A stretch of 64,000 bases of DNA from Salegentibacter salegens (GTDB lineage Bacteria > Bacteroidota > Bacteroidia > Flavobacteriales > Flavobacteriaceae), in contig NZ_LT670848.1 in the NCBI RefSeq assembly GCF_900142975.1, positions 1,984,001-2,048,000 of the forward strand, in the 5' to 3' direction. Shown here piece after piece: positions 24,618 through 32,976 of the stretch. The position numbers and the translations under genes were made by a program. The first letter of the stretch is position 1, and every line of letters begins with the position of its first letter. Below the pieces are notes generated by a model. The model was not told the DNA's origin, did no database searches, and saw only the letters and a program-made list of their open reading frames with translations.

Positions 24618-26819
24618 ATGGAAGTAGAACAGTTTCATTACGATAATAAAATCGTAAAAAAGTTTACTATAGCTACCCTGTTCTGGGGTATAGTGGGTAT
24701 GAGTGTAGGGCTGCTGCTCGCCTTTATGTTTATATTTCCCGATCTAACCGACGGAATTTCGTGGTTAAGTTTTGGCCGTTTAAGGCCATTACATACTAAC
24801 GCGGTAATTTTTGCTTTTGTGGGGAACGCCATTTTCGCAGGGGTTTATTATTCCACCCAACGCTTGCTTAAAGCCAGGATGTATAGCGATTTCTTAAGTA
24901 ATTTCAACTTTTGGGGTTGGCAGGCTATTATTGTTGCAGCCGCCATCACCCTACCAATGGGTTTTACCAGCTCTAAAGAATATGCCGAACTGGAATGGCC
25001 TATAGATATTGCTATTACTTTGGTGTGGGTTGCTTTTGGTGCCAACCTTATTGGTACCATGATCAAGAGAAGACAGCGACACCTATATGTAGCAATTTGG
25101 TTCTACCTTGCCACTTTTGTAACCGTAGCCGTACTTCATATTGTAAATAATATTGAAATTCCTGTTACTGCTTTTAAAAGTTACTCTGTGTATTCAGGAG
25201 TGCAGGATGCTTTAGTACAATGGTGGTATGGGCACAATGCGGTGGCATTCTTCCTTACTACACCTTTTTTAGGTTTAATGTATTATTTTGTTCCAAAAGC
25301 GGCCAACAGGCCGGTTTATTCTTATAGACTTTCTATTATTCACTTCTGGTCTCTTATATTTATCTATATCTGGGCCGGACCTCACCATTTATTATATTCA
25401 ACCTTACCAGACTGGGCACAAAACCTTGGTGTAGCCTTTTCGGTTATGCTATTATTCCCTTCCTGGGGAGGTATGATCAACGGACTATTAACCCTACGTG
25501 GTGCCTGGGATAAAGTACGAACCGATCCTGTTCTTAAATTCTTTGTAGTAGCTATTACCGGTTACGGGATGGCAACTTTTGAAGGACCTATGCTTTCGCT
25601 TAAAAACGTAAATGCGATCGCGCATTTTAGCGACTGGATTATTGCTCACGTTCACGTTGGAGCTTTAGCCTGGAACGGTTTCCTAACTTTTGGTATGGTT
25701 TATTGGTTAGTACCAAGATTATTTAAAACAAAACTCTTTTCTATTAAACTAGCCAATGCCCACTTCTGGATTGGTACACTGGGAATTATTATTTACACTT
25801 TACCAATGTACGTTGCCGGATTTGTACAGGCTTCTATGTGGAAACAATTTAATCCCGACGGAACCCTTACCTACGGAAACTTCCTGGAAACTGTTACTTC
25901 TATTATGCCAATGTACTGGATGCGTGCAATTGGTGGTAGTTTATATATTGTAGGTGCATTTATTCTACTTTATAATATTGTACAAACTATTAGACAGGGA
26001 AGTGAAGTTGAAGATGAGTTAGCTGAAGCTGCTCCTTTACAAAAAGTAACCCGTAAAAGAACTACCGGTGAAGCTTACCACTCCTGGTTAGAAAGAAGAC
26101 CTGTAAAACTTACCATTTTTGCTACGATCGCTATTTTAATTGGTGGTGTGGTACAAATAGTACCCTCGCTAATGGTAGATGAATATGTACCGGTAATTTC
26201 CAGTGTAAAACCTTATACGCCATTAGAACTTGAAGGCCGGGATATATACATTCGGGAAGGCTGTGTGGGGTGCCACTCACAAATGATTAGGCCATTTAGA
26301 AGTGAAGTAGAACGCTATGGCGAATATTCTAAAGCCGGGGAATATGCTTACGACTATCCTTTTCTATGGGGAAGTAAACGTACCGGTCCCGATTTAATGC
26401 GGGTAGGCGGTAAATATTCCGATAACTGGCACCTAAACCATATGTACGATCCGCAGAGTACCTCTTCAGGCTCTATAATGCCGTCTTACAAATGGATAAT
26501 TACAGACGAACTTGATAAAAGTGATACCGAAGCTAAAATGAAAGCTCTTAGCAAGCTTGGCGTGCCATATACTTTAGAGGAAATAGAAAACGCCCAGCAG
26601 TGGATGGCAGAACAGGGAACTCAAATTGAGAAAAATCTCTATGCAGATCCTGACTTTGTGAAAACTTATGAAGCTGAAAAGGAATTTGCAGAACAAAACG
26701 ATACCGAATTCGTAGAAATGCGAAACCGTGAAATTGTTGCTCTAATAGCTTATTTACAGCGTCTTGGGACTGACATTAAGGCTAAAGATGTAGAAGTATC
26801 AACCACTAAAACCAACTAA
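24618..26819 (+). CDS. ccoNO: cbb3-type cytochrome c oxidase, fused CcoN-CcoO subunit
   Basis: The 733-residue protein joins subunits I and II. Residues 1 to about 480 are CcoN: twelve or more helices with histidine ligands for low-spin heme (RPLHTNAV), for heme b3/CuB (QWWYGHNAVAF, WAGPHHLLYS) and the close pair HVHVGALAWNG. Residues about 500-733 are CcoO: a single anchor helix (IFATIAILIGGVVQIVP), then one c-type heme site CVGCH at 549-553 with a likely axial Met in SIMPSYKW. It reduces oxygen to water at high affinity. The fusion is a known feature of Bacteroidota. It is in one operon with ccoS, ccoQ and ccoP. Confidence 0.96.
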   Translation: MEVEQFHYDNKIVKKFTIATLFWGIVGMSVGLLLAFMFIFPDLTDGISWLSFGRLRPLHTNAVIFAFVGNAIFAGVYYSTQRLLKARMYSDFLSNFNFWGWQAIIVAAAITLPMGFTSSKEYAELEWPIDIAITLVWVAFGANLIGTMIKRRQRHLYVAIWFYLATFVTVAVLHIVNNIEIPVTAFKSYSVYSGVQDALVQWWYGHNAVAFFLTTPFLGLMYYFVPKAANRPVYSYRLSIIHFWSLIFIYIWAGPHHLLYSTLPDWAQNLGVAFSVMLLFPSWGGMINGLLTLRGAWDKVRTDPVLKFFVVAITGYGMATFEGPMLSLKNVNAIAHFSDWIIAHVHVGALAWNGFLTFGMVYWLVPRLFKTKLFSIKLANAHFWIGTLGIIIYTLPMYVAGFVQASMWKQFNPDGTLTYGNFLETVTSIMPMYWMRAIGGSLYIVGAFILLYNIVQTIRQGSEVEDELAEAAPLQKVTRKRTTGEAYHSWLERRPVKLTIFATIAILIGGVVQIVPSLMVDEYVPVISSVKPYTPLELEGRDIYIREGCVGCHSQMIRPFRSEVERYGEYSKAGEYAYDYPFLWGSKRTGPDLMRVGGKYSDNWHLNHMYDPQSTSSGSIMPSYKWIITDELDKSDTEAKMKALSKLGVPYTLEEIENAQQWMAEQGTQIEKNLYADPDFVKTYEAEKEFAEQNDTEFVEMRNREIVALIAYLQRLGTDIKAKDVEVSTTKTN

Positions 26820-26821
26820 GC

Positions 26822-27010
26822 ATGTTTAAATTTGTAAAAGGCCATATGGAAAGTATAGACGGGGTGATGATCTACCCGCTAATTTCCCTGCTCATTTTCT
26901 TCATCTTTTTTGTAGTGCTTTTTCTATGGGTAATTACCGCAAAAAAGCAAGATATAGAAGAGGTAAGTAAATTACCCCTGGATACTAAACCAGAAAACCA
27001 GGAATTATGA
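26822..27010 (+). CDS. ccoQ: cbb3 oxidase small subunit CcoQ (FixQ)
   Basis: The 62-residue protein has one hydrophobic helix (YPLISLLIFFIFFVVLFLWV) followed by TAKKQDIEEVSKLPLD, the usual CcoQ pattern of a helix and a short polar tail ending near Leu-Pro-Leu-Asp. It stabilises the cbb3 complex. It starts two bases after ccoNO, and its stop codon overlaps the ccoP start in ATGA. Confidence 0.88.
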   Translation: MFKFVKGHMESIDGVMIYPLISLLIFFIFFVVLFLWVITAKKQDIEEVSKLPLDTKPENQEL

Positions 27011-27888
27011 AAAAGATAGCATATTTAAGAATTCTGGGGTTCCTAATTCTTGCCCTGATTTTAATAGAATTAACCGTTGAAACTGAAAGCGGATGGGCCA
27101 TTGAACAATATCCCGTTATTTGGTGGATACTGGCTGTAGTACTCGTAATTGCTGTAGCCATAGAAGTCTCTCTGGCAGCTTTAGAAAGTATGGTTTTTAA
27201 AAGTCTAAAGCCTGACGCGCAGCAACATTATACAAAGTTGAAAATTGAAAATTCTGACAAGCAGTTCGTAGGCTTAAAAAAGTTCTATAAGAAGATGCTA
27301 AATCAGCAACCTGTGGAGAAAGAAGAAGAAATTCTTTTAGATCATAATTACGATGGTATTAAAGAACTGGACAACGATCTTCCCGCCTGGTGGCTCTATG
27401 GTTTTTACATCAGTATTGTTTTTGCTTTTGTGTATATGGCCTACTATCACATTTTTGATGGAGAAACCCAAAGAGAGGAATACCTGGCCGAGGTTGCAAA
27501 AGCTGAGAAAGATGTGGAAGCTTATAAAGCAGAAAATCCAGATTTAATAGACGCCTCTTCTGTAGAACTTTTAACAGAAGCTTCAGATCTTGAAGCAGGA
27601 GAACAAATATTTATGACAAGTTGCATGGCTTGTCACAAGGCAGATGGCGGCGGAAGCATTGGCCCCAACCTTACCGATGAGCATTGGATTTTAGGAGGAG
27701 GAATTAGTAATGTATTTCAAACAGTTTCTGAAGGTGGTCGCGACGGGAAAGGTATGGTTGCCTGGAAATCTGAATTAAATGCCCAGGAAATAGCCCAGGT
27801 CTCCAGTTATGTTTTAAGTCTACAAGGAACAAATCCTCCAGACGCAAAAGCACCTGAAGGTGACATTTGGGTAGCAGATTCAGAATAA
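27007..27888 (+). CDS. ccoP: cbb3 oxidase mono-heme subunit CcoP
   Basis: The 293-residue protein has two N-terminal hydrophobic helices, a cytoplasmic segment, and the CcoP hallmark region LDNDLPAWWLYGFYISIVFAF (about 120-140). A single cytochrome c domain follows, with CMACH at 206-210 and a Met ligand probably in GKGMVAWKS. Proteobacterial CcoP carries two hemes; here only one CxxCH is present, which I recall as usual in Bacteroidota. It accepts electrons for CcoN. Overlap of four bases with ccoQ indicates coupled translation. Confidence 0.94.
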   Translation: MKKIAYLRILGFLILALILIELTVETESGWAIEQYPVIWWILAVVLVIAVAIEVSLAALESMVFKSLKPDAQQHYTKLKIENSDKQFVGLKKFYKKMLNQQPVEKEEEILLDHNYDGIKELDNDLPAWWLYGFYISIVFAFVYMAYYHIFDGETQREEYLAEVAKAEKDVEAYKAENPDLIDASSVELLTEASDLEAGEQIFMTSCMACHKADGGGSIGPNLTDEHWILGGGISNVFQTVSEGGRDGKGMVAWKSELNAQEIAQVSSYVLSLQGTNPPDAKAPEGDIWVADSE

Positions 27889-27906
27889 ATTTTAGAAAAA
27901 CAGGTT

Positions 27907-29322
27907 TTGGAAAATCAGGAAAAATTCAGAGATACAATTGCCACGGCAGACGACGAGGGTAAAAGACTATGGGTTTTTCCGAAGAAACCTTCAGGTAGAT
28001 TTTATGAGTATAGAAAATATGTAAGTTATGTATTGCTCATTTTACTTTTTGCCGCTCCATTTGTAAAAATTAACGGCAATCAGTTTATGATGTTCAATAT
28101 CCTGGAAAGACGATTCAATATTTTTGGGTTTCCTTTCTGGCCACAGGATTTTCACATTTTTGTAATTATGATGGTAATTGGGGTGGTTTTTATCATCCTC
28201 TTTACTGTTGCTTTCGGAAGGATTTTTTGTGGCTGGCTTTGCCCACAAACCATTTTTATGGAAATGGTTTTCCGCAGAATTGAATACTGGATTGAAGGAG
28301 ATCGTGGCAAACAAATGCGCCTTGAAAAACAAAAATGGGATGCTGAAAAAATTAGAAAACGCTCCTTAAAGTGGTTTTTGTTTTTTGTGATTTCTTTTCT
28401 AATTGCCAATGTTTTCCTGGCCTATTTAATGGGTAGTGACCGTCTTATACAATATGTAACTGATGGTCCTTTTAACCACCTCAGTACTTTTATTTCTTTA
28501 TTGATTTTCACCGCGGTATTCTATTTTGTGTTTGCCTGGTTTAGAGAACAGGTTTGTGTAATTGCCTGTCCTTATGGTAGGCTGCAAGGCGTGTTACTCG
28601 ATAATAAATCTATTGTTGTAGCCTATGATCACAAACGTGGAGAAAAAGAAAAAGGAAGGGCAAAATTCAAAAAAAATGAAACCCGTGCAGAAACAGGAAA
28701 AGGCGACTGTATAGACTGTTTTCAATGCGTACAGGTTTGCCCAACCGGGATAGATATTAGAAACGGTACGCAGCTGGAATGTATAAATTGTACTGCATGT
28801 ATAGATGCCTGCGATAGTATGATGGAAGCTGTAGATCTTCCAAAAGGATTAATCAGGTATGCCAGCGAAGAGAATATTGAAAAGAAAGCAAAATTCAAAT
28901 TTACGCCCAGGTTAAAAGGTTACAGTATTGTTTTAGGAATTTTAACCGCGGTATTGGTTGGGATGTTGTTTATAAGAAGCGAAATTGAAGCCAGGATCTT
29001 AAGGTTACCAGGCCAGTTATACGAACGTAAAGCCGAGAATATAGTTAGTAATGTATTTACCTATAAACTGGTAAATAAAACTACGGCCGATTTTGAAGAT
29101 GTTGAATTCAGGTTATTATCCCATAAGGGTGAAATAAAGCCGGTAAAGCATTCAAATATTACCGTACCGGGACAGGAATTAACCGAAGGAACACTTTTTA
29201 TCGAAATTCATTCGGCCGTACTGGAAAACGAAAAAGAAAAACTCAAGATTGGGGTTTATAGCGGTGATAGGTTAATAGAAACTACCAGCACTACCTTTAT
29301 GGGACCACGTAGTTTTAATTAA
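27907..29322 (+). CDS. ccoG: cbb3 oxidase accessory protein CcoG (FixG), iron-sulfur membrane protein
   Basis: The 471-residue protein starts with TTG, 18 bases after ccoP. It has about five transmembrane helices, the motif GRIFCGWLCPQT after the second, and CVIACPYGRLQ. Two ferredoxin-like clusters follow in GDCIDCFQCVQVCPTG and CINCTACIDACD. A final helix and an exported Ig-like C-terminal domain complete the layout. CcoG is a cupric reductase that helps copper reach CcoN. All expected Cys residues are visible. Confidence 0.94.
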   Translation: MENQEKFRDTIATADDEGKRLWVFPKKPSGRFYEYRKYVSYVLLILLFAAPFVKINGNQFMMFNILERRFNIFGFPFWPQDFHIFVIMMVIGVVFIILFTVAFGRIFCGWLCPQTIFMEMVFRRIEYWIEGDRGKQMRLEKQKWDAEKIRKRSLKWFLFFVISFLIANVFLAYLMGSDRLIQYVTDGPFNHLSTFISLLIFTAVFYFVFAWFREQVCVIACPYGRLQGVLLDNKSIVVAYDHKRGEKEKGRAKFKKNETRAETGKGDCIDCFQCVQVCPTGIDIRNGTQLECINCTACIDACDSMMEAVDLPKGLIRYASEENIEKKAKFKFTPRLKGYSIVLGILTAVLVGMLFIRSEIEARILRLPGQLYERKAENIVSNVFTYKLVNKTTADFEDVEFRLLSHKGEIKPVKHSNITVPGQELTEGTLFIEIHSAVLENEKEKLKIGVYSGDRLIETTSTTFMGPRSFN

Positions 29323-29403
29323 ACAGAAAATACTGGACATCAATATCGATTAAACACAGGAATAGAATTAAATATCCCAATTATGGGATTAAAAAAGGAA
29401 AAG

Positions 29404-29850
29404 ATGAAAATAAACTGGGGAACAGGAATTGTGATTGGAATGGCACTTTTTATCAGTTTTATTATGTATTTGGTGATTAATATGCTCACCGACACAAAAT
29501 TTGACCACGATTTGGTAACCGAAGAATATTACCAGAAAGAATTACACTATCAGGAGGAAATTGATGCAGAAAATAATGCTTTTTCTTTGGAAAAAAATAT
29601 TAGTGATCGCCGTGTAAAAGATGGATGGCTCGTTGAGTTTCCCAAAAACCTGGAACTTTCTAAAATTTCAGGAAATTTAAATTTTTATCGCCCGTCTAAT
29701 GCAAAGCTAGATTTTAATATCCCTTTGGAATTAACCTCACATCAAATTTTTATTGCGGATAAAAATTTGGTTAATGGACGTTGGAATATCAATATTCACT
29801 GGGAATATGAAGAAACTCCCTATTTATATAAAAACGAAATAGTTTACTAA
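29404..29850 (+). CDS. ccoH: FixH/CcoH-family cbb3 oxidase accessory protein
   Basis: The protein has 148 residues from the chosen ATG. One N-terminal helix (GIVIGMALFISFIMYLVINM) is followed by a periplasmic beta-rich domain with LVTEEYYQKELHYQEEID, a typical FixH feature, and a C-terminal NINIHWEYEE strand. CcoH binds the oxidase during assembly. An upstream ATG at 29383 extends the frame by seven residues (MGLKKEK). AAGGAAA just before ATG 29404 favours the inner start. The next gene begins directly after its stop codon. Confidence 0.85.
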   Translation: MKINWGTGIVIGMALFISFIMYLVINMLTDTKFDHDLVTEEYYQKELHYQEEIDAENNAFSLEKNISDRRVKDGWLVEFPKNLELSKISGNLNFYRPSNAKLDFNIPLELTSHQIFIADKNLVNGRWNINIHWEYEETPYLYKNEIVY

Positions 29851-30552
29851 ATGTGGGTTTCGGCACTAATATTCGGGCTTTTAGGAAGTTTTCACTGCGT
29901 GGGTATGTGCGGTCCTATTGCGTTTTTATTGCCGGTAGATCATAAAAACAATTTAAAAAAACTTGGCCAGATCGCGCTTTATCATTTTGGAAGACTAAGC
30001 TCTTATGCCATTATAGGACTTTTATTTGGGTTGCTGGGCAACAGTTTTAGATTGTTTGGGCTTCAGCAGCAACTTTCAATTTTAGTGGGAATTTTAATGA
30101 TTTTGATAATTCTTATTCCGTATAAAAAATTCAGTAAATACAACGGTTCAAAATTTATTTTCAAAATTGTTTCAAAAGTAAAAAGCAGCCTGGGAAAACA
30201 ATTGAAACAAAAATCACCCGATACTTTTTATACCATTGGATTTCTAAACGGTTTTCTCCCTTGTGGACTCGTTTATATGGCGGTTTTTGGAGCTATCGCT
30301 TCGGGAACGGCTTTAGAAGGCAGTTTATATATGGCACTTTTTGGCCTGGGAACGGTGCCTTTAATGACTGCCGCTATTTACCTCGGAAACTTTATTAATC
30401 TTAATCTTAGATCAAAAATTAGAAAAGCGGTTCCCGTGTTTGTAGTAATAATGGGAATGCTGTTTATACTTAGAGGAATGGGACTCGGAATTCCATACCT
30501 CTCCCCTATGGAAATAACTCCGGAAATTACAGCAGCGCAAAGCTGCCATTAA
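29851..30552 (+). CDS. SafE/TauE-like (DsbD_2-type) membrane protein of the cbb3 cluster
   Basis: The 233-residue protein has about six transmembrane helices. It opens with WVSALIFGLLGSFHCVGMCGP, whose HCxxMCGP motif is shared by the sulfite exporter TauE/SafE-like and CcdA/DsbD-like proteins found beside cbb3 oxidase genes. A second internal repeat starts FLNGFLPCGLVYMAVFGA. The two halves suggest an internal duplication. The Cys residues could move copper or reducing equivalents for oxidase assembly. The start codon immediately follows the ccoH stop codon. Confidence 0.85.
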   Translation: MWVSALIFGLLGSFHCVGMCGPIAFLLPVDHKNNLKKLGQIALYHFGRLSSYAIIGLLFGLLGNSFRLFGLQQQLSILVGILMILIILIPYKKFSKYNGSKFIFKIVSKVKSSLGKQLKQKSPDTFYTIGFLNGFLPCGLVYMAVFGAIASGTALEGSLYMALFGLGTVPLMTAAIYLGNFINLNLRSKIRKAVPVFVVIMGMLFILRGMGLGIPYLSPMEITPEITAAQSCH

Positions 30553-30567
30553 CCTAAAACACTTGTT

Positions 30568-30702
30568 ATGAATTTATTTGACACTATTGCATTGGTAAAT
30601 TGGGAACTGGGCACTTTTCTAATCGCGATGTTTTTTGTTGTTTGTGCCGGCTTGGTGCTTATTGTTCTAAATATGATAGGCAGCGGAAATGACAAAGAAT
30701 AA
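30568..30702 (+). CDS. 44-residue single-helix membrane protein at the end of the cbb3 cluster
   Basis: An ATG at 30568 opens 44 codons: a short polar start (MNLFDTIALVNWELG), one hydrophobic helix (TFLIAMFFVVCAGLVLIVLN) and the polar end MIGSGNDKE. It starts 15 bases after the SafE-like gene and lies before a strong terminator, so it belongs to the same transcript. I do not recognise a named family. By position it may be an accessory or small subunit of the oxidase. The evidence for translation is its placement and clean helix only. Confidence 0.6.
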   Translation: MNLFDTIALVNWELGTFLIAMFFVVCAGLVLIVLNMIGSGNDKE

Positions 30703-30733
30703 AACTTGATTTTTTTTAAAAAAAGAACCCAAT

Positions 30734-30772
30734 AAAAAAGTCCGTCTGGAAAGTTTCCAAACGGACTTTTTT
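30734..30772. terminator. Bidirectional intrinsic terminator between the cbb3 cluster and hemN
   Basis: The nearly continuous stem AAAAAAGTCCGT..TGGAAA/TTTCCA..ACGGACTTTTTT has only one-base interruptions and T-runs on both strands. It ends both the plus-strand cbb3 cluster and minus-strand hemN. Confidence 0.93.
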
Positions 30773-30789
30773 GCATTACCACTTTCAAA

Positions 30790-32145
30790 CTAAACCGTCA
30801 TAGAAAATAATTGGGTGTTGGGTTTTTGTGCCTGCATTCTTAAATCGAAAGCCATACAAATATTACGAATAAAAGCTCTTCCCTTTTCAGGGATTGTTAA
30901 TCCATTTTTAGAAAAAGTAACGAGTCCGTCTGCTTCCATTTCCCGCAATTTAATAAGTACCTCTGGTAATTCTTCAAAATAATCTTCAGGTGCTGCCCAG
31001 TTCGTTTCCAGGCGACACATTAAATTAAGGATATGTTTTCTTATCACCAGATCTTCTTCATTTAAAATATGCCCACGAAATACCGGAATAATCCCTTCGG
31101 CAATAAGTTCCTGATATGCTTCAACCGATTTCTCATTTTGTGCAAAACCGTACCAGCTGTCACTTATTGCTGAAACTCCCAGGCCAATCATAGAAGTCCC
31201 TGAAGAAGTGGTATACCCCATAAAATTTCTATGTAATTTTTTTTCCTCTACAGCTTTATAAAGAGTGTCACTTTTAAGTGCAAAATGGTCCATCCCAATT
31301 TCTACATAACCGGCATCTTCCAGCATTTGCTTTCCTGTTTCATACATTTCCCGTTTTTCATCTCCCCCGGGAAGATCAGAATCCTTAAAACCACGCTGCC
31401 CGTTACCTTTAATCCACGGTACGTGAGCATAGCTGTAAAACGCAATACGATCTGGCATTAATTGTTTTGTCTTTTCTATGGTATCAATAATATCTTCTTT
31501 GGTTTGAAATGGTAACCCAAAAATAATATCGTGCCCTACCGAAGTAAAACCGGCTTCCCGTGCGTGATCTGTAGCATCTTTTACATTTTGAAAAGGTTGA
31601 ATTCTATGTATAGCTTTTTGTACTTTTTCACTATAATCCTGTACGCCATAACTCACCCTTCTAAAACCAAGTTCAGCCAGGACTTTTAAATGTTCTTTGG
31701 TAGTATTATTAGGATGTCCTTCAAAACTTAATTCTGTTTCACAATCTCTATCAGCTTTCCGAAAAAGCATTTTGAGAAGAAATTTAAGATTCTCAGGAGC
31801 AAAAAAGGTTGGGGTACCACCGCCAAGATGCACTTCCCGAATAATTGGTTTATCTCCCAGCATTTCAAGATAAAGATCCCATTCCCGTAGTACGCTTTCT
31901 ATATAGGGCGTTTCAACCGAATGCTTTTTGGTAATTCGCTTATTACAACCACAAAAAGTACAAAGGCTCTCACAAAACGGTAAGTGTATATAAAGACTAA
32001 TTTCTTTATTTTCTTTAAAACTTCGTATTAAACTGTTTTCCCAGGCACCTGAAGAAAATGTTTTGTCGTCCCAATACGGCACAGTAGGGTAACTGGTATA
32101 ACGTGGTCCCGGTACGTTATATTTAGTAATAAGATTAGAAGACAT
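30790..32145 (-). CDS. hemN: Oxygen-independent coproporphyrinogen III oxidase
   Basis: The 451-residue radical SAM enzyme has CxxxCxxC at Cys58, Cys62 and Cys65 followed by another Cys in CGC, as in true HemN. It also has GGGTPTF for SAM binding and the C-terminal HemN domain (MIGLGVSAISD and LNEEDLVIRKHILNLMC). It converts coproporphyrinogen III to protoporphyrinogen IX without oxygen, in heme synthesis. Its place beside the cbb3 cluster and a shared regulator site upstream fit joint induction at low oxygen. Confidence 0.95.
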   Translation of the reverse strand: MSSNLITKYNVPGPRYTSYPTVPYWDDKTFSSGAWENSLIRSFKENKEISLYIHLPFCESLCTFCGCNKRITKKHSVETPYIESVLREWDLYLEMLGDKPIIREVHLGGGTPTFFAPENLKFLLKMLFRKADRDCETELSFEGHPNNTTKEHLKVLAELGFRRVSYGVQDYSEKVQKAIHRIQPFQNVKDATDHAREAGFTSVGHDIIFGLPFQTKEDIIDTIEKTKQLMPDRIAFYSYAHVPWIKGNGQRGFKDSDLPGGDEKREMYETGKQMLEDAGYVEIGMDHFALKSDTLYKAVEEKKLHRNFMGYTTSSGTSMIGLGVSAISDSWYGFAQNEKSVEAYQELIAEGIIPVFRGHILNEEDLVIRKHILNLMCRLETNWAAPEDYFEELPEVLIKLREMEADGLVTFSKNGLTIPEKGRAFIRNICMAFDLRMQAQKPNTQLFSMTV

Positions 32146-32163
32146 AAAAGCTATAGTTTTTTA

Positions 32164-32208
32164 CAAAATTAAAATACGTATGGCTTATTTGATATGAGTA
32201 GGATCAGG
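32164..32208 (-). promoter_or_regulatory. hemN promoter with a Crp/Fnr-like site
   Basis: On the minus strand, TAATTTTG (32171-32164) fits TAnnTTTG. CCTGATCCTACTCATAT (32208-32192) shares the flanks and one half-site of the fixI and ccoS sites, with one mismatch in the dyad (TGAT-N4-CTCA). The centre lies 36.5 bases from the last base of the -7 element, exactly as at ccoS. The rest of the spacer to 32436 holds only a possible plus-strand -7 element (TAAGTTTG, 32240-32247). Confidence 0.6.
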
Positions 32209-32436
32209 TTTTGTCTAATAATTCAAACAATTATTGCTATAAGTTTGTTTTAATTGAAAAAATCGAATTCTCTATTTTAGAGATTAATAATTCCGATTTT
32301 TGTAAAATGACTTGTTAATTTTTCTTAAATTTAAATAAATAAACAAAAACGAAATAGATAATTTTTAATACTCGCATTTACATTTTTAAGCGAGGAATTC
32401 TTATAAACTATACTGTTTAATTTAAAAATCAGTTTT

Positions 32437-32901
32437 ATGTCCCGAAAAATTAAGAAGGAAATTCGAATTAATGAAAATGGAAGTAAGGTGTTTAATGCGC
32501 TGGTAAGCCCAAATTTAATTAAAGAATGGTGGGGTGCTTCTCAGGCCATTGTGGTGCCAGACGAAGATGGTGTTTTTGCCTTAAGCTGGGGAGAAAACCC
32601 TGATAAAGCCGATTATATTGCTGCTGCCACTATTTCAGAATTTAAACCCCATGTAAAACTTACCTTAAGCAACTATACCTATTTGGCTGACAACGAATAT
32701 TTACCCTTTAAGGCAAAATTTAAAGTGAAATTTAGGATTCAGTGTGAAACTAATTATTGTGTCTTAAAATTAGAACATTCCGGTTTTCCGAATAAATCTG
32801 AAGCAGATAAATTTTATTCAGACTGTGAATTAGGTTGGGAAGAAAACCTGGAATCGCTAAAAAATCTTGTAGAAAAGGAAAGTTTGCCGGTTTATAGTTA
32901 A
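32437..32901 (+). CDS. SRPBCC/AHSA1-like domain protein
   Basis: The 154-residue soluble protein has a START-like (SRPBCC) fold: an N-terminal strand KEIRINENGSKVFNALVSPNLIKEWW, where the xxxIxEWW pattern is characteristic of AHSA1-type proteins, several beta strands, and a long C-terminal helix starting GWEENLESLKNLV. These proteins bind hydrophobic ligands or Hsp90-like partners, but no ligand can be predicted. It has no clear operon partner; the AI-2E family gene follows after 75 bases on the same strand. Confidence 0.78.
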   Translation: MSRKIKKEIRINENGSKVFNALVSPNLIKEWWGASQAIVVPDEDGVFALSWGENPDKADYIAAATISEFKPHVKLTLSNYTYLADNEYLPFKAKFKVKFRIQCETNYCVLKLEHSGFPNKSEADKFYSDCELGWEENLESLKNLVEKESLPVYS

Positions 32902-32976
32902 TATGTGTTTCAATTTTATGAAGAATAGAAAAATTAAATTTCTTTTTCTACCTTCATAGCTTTAAACCAACTTTAA

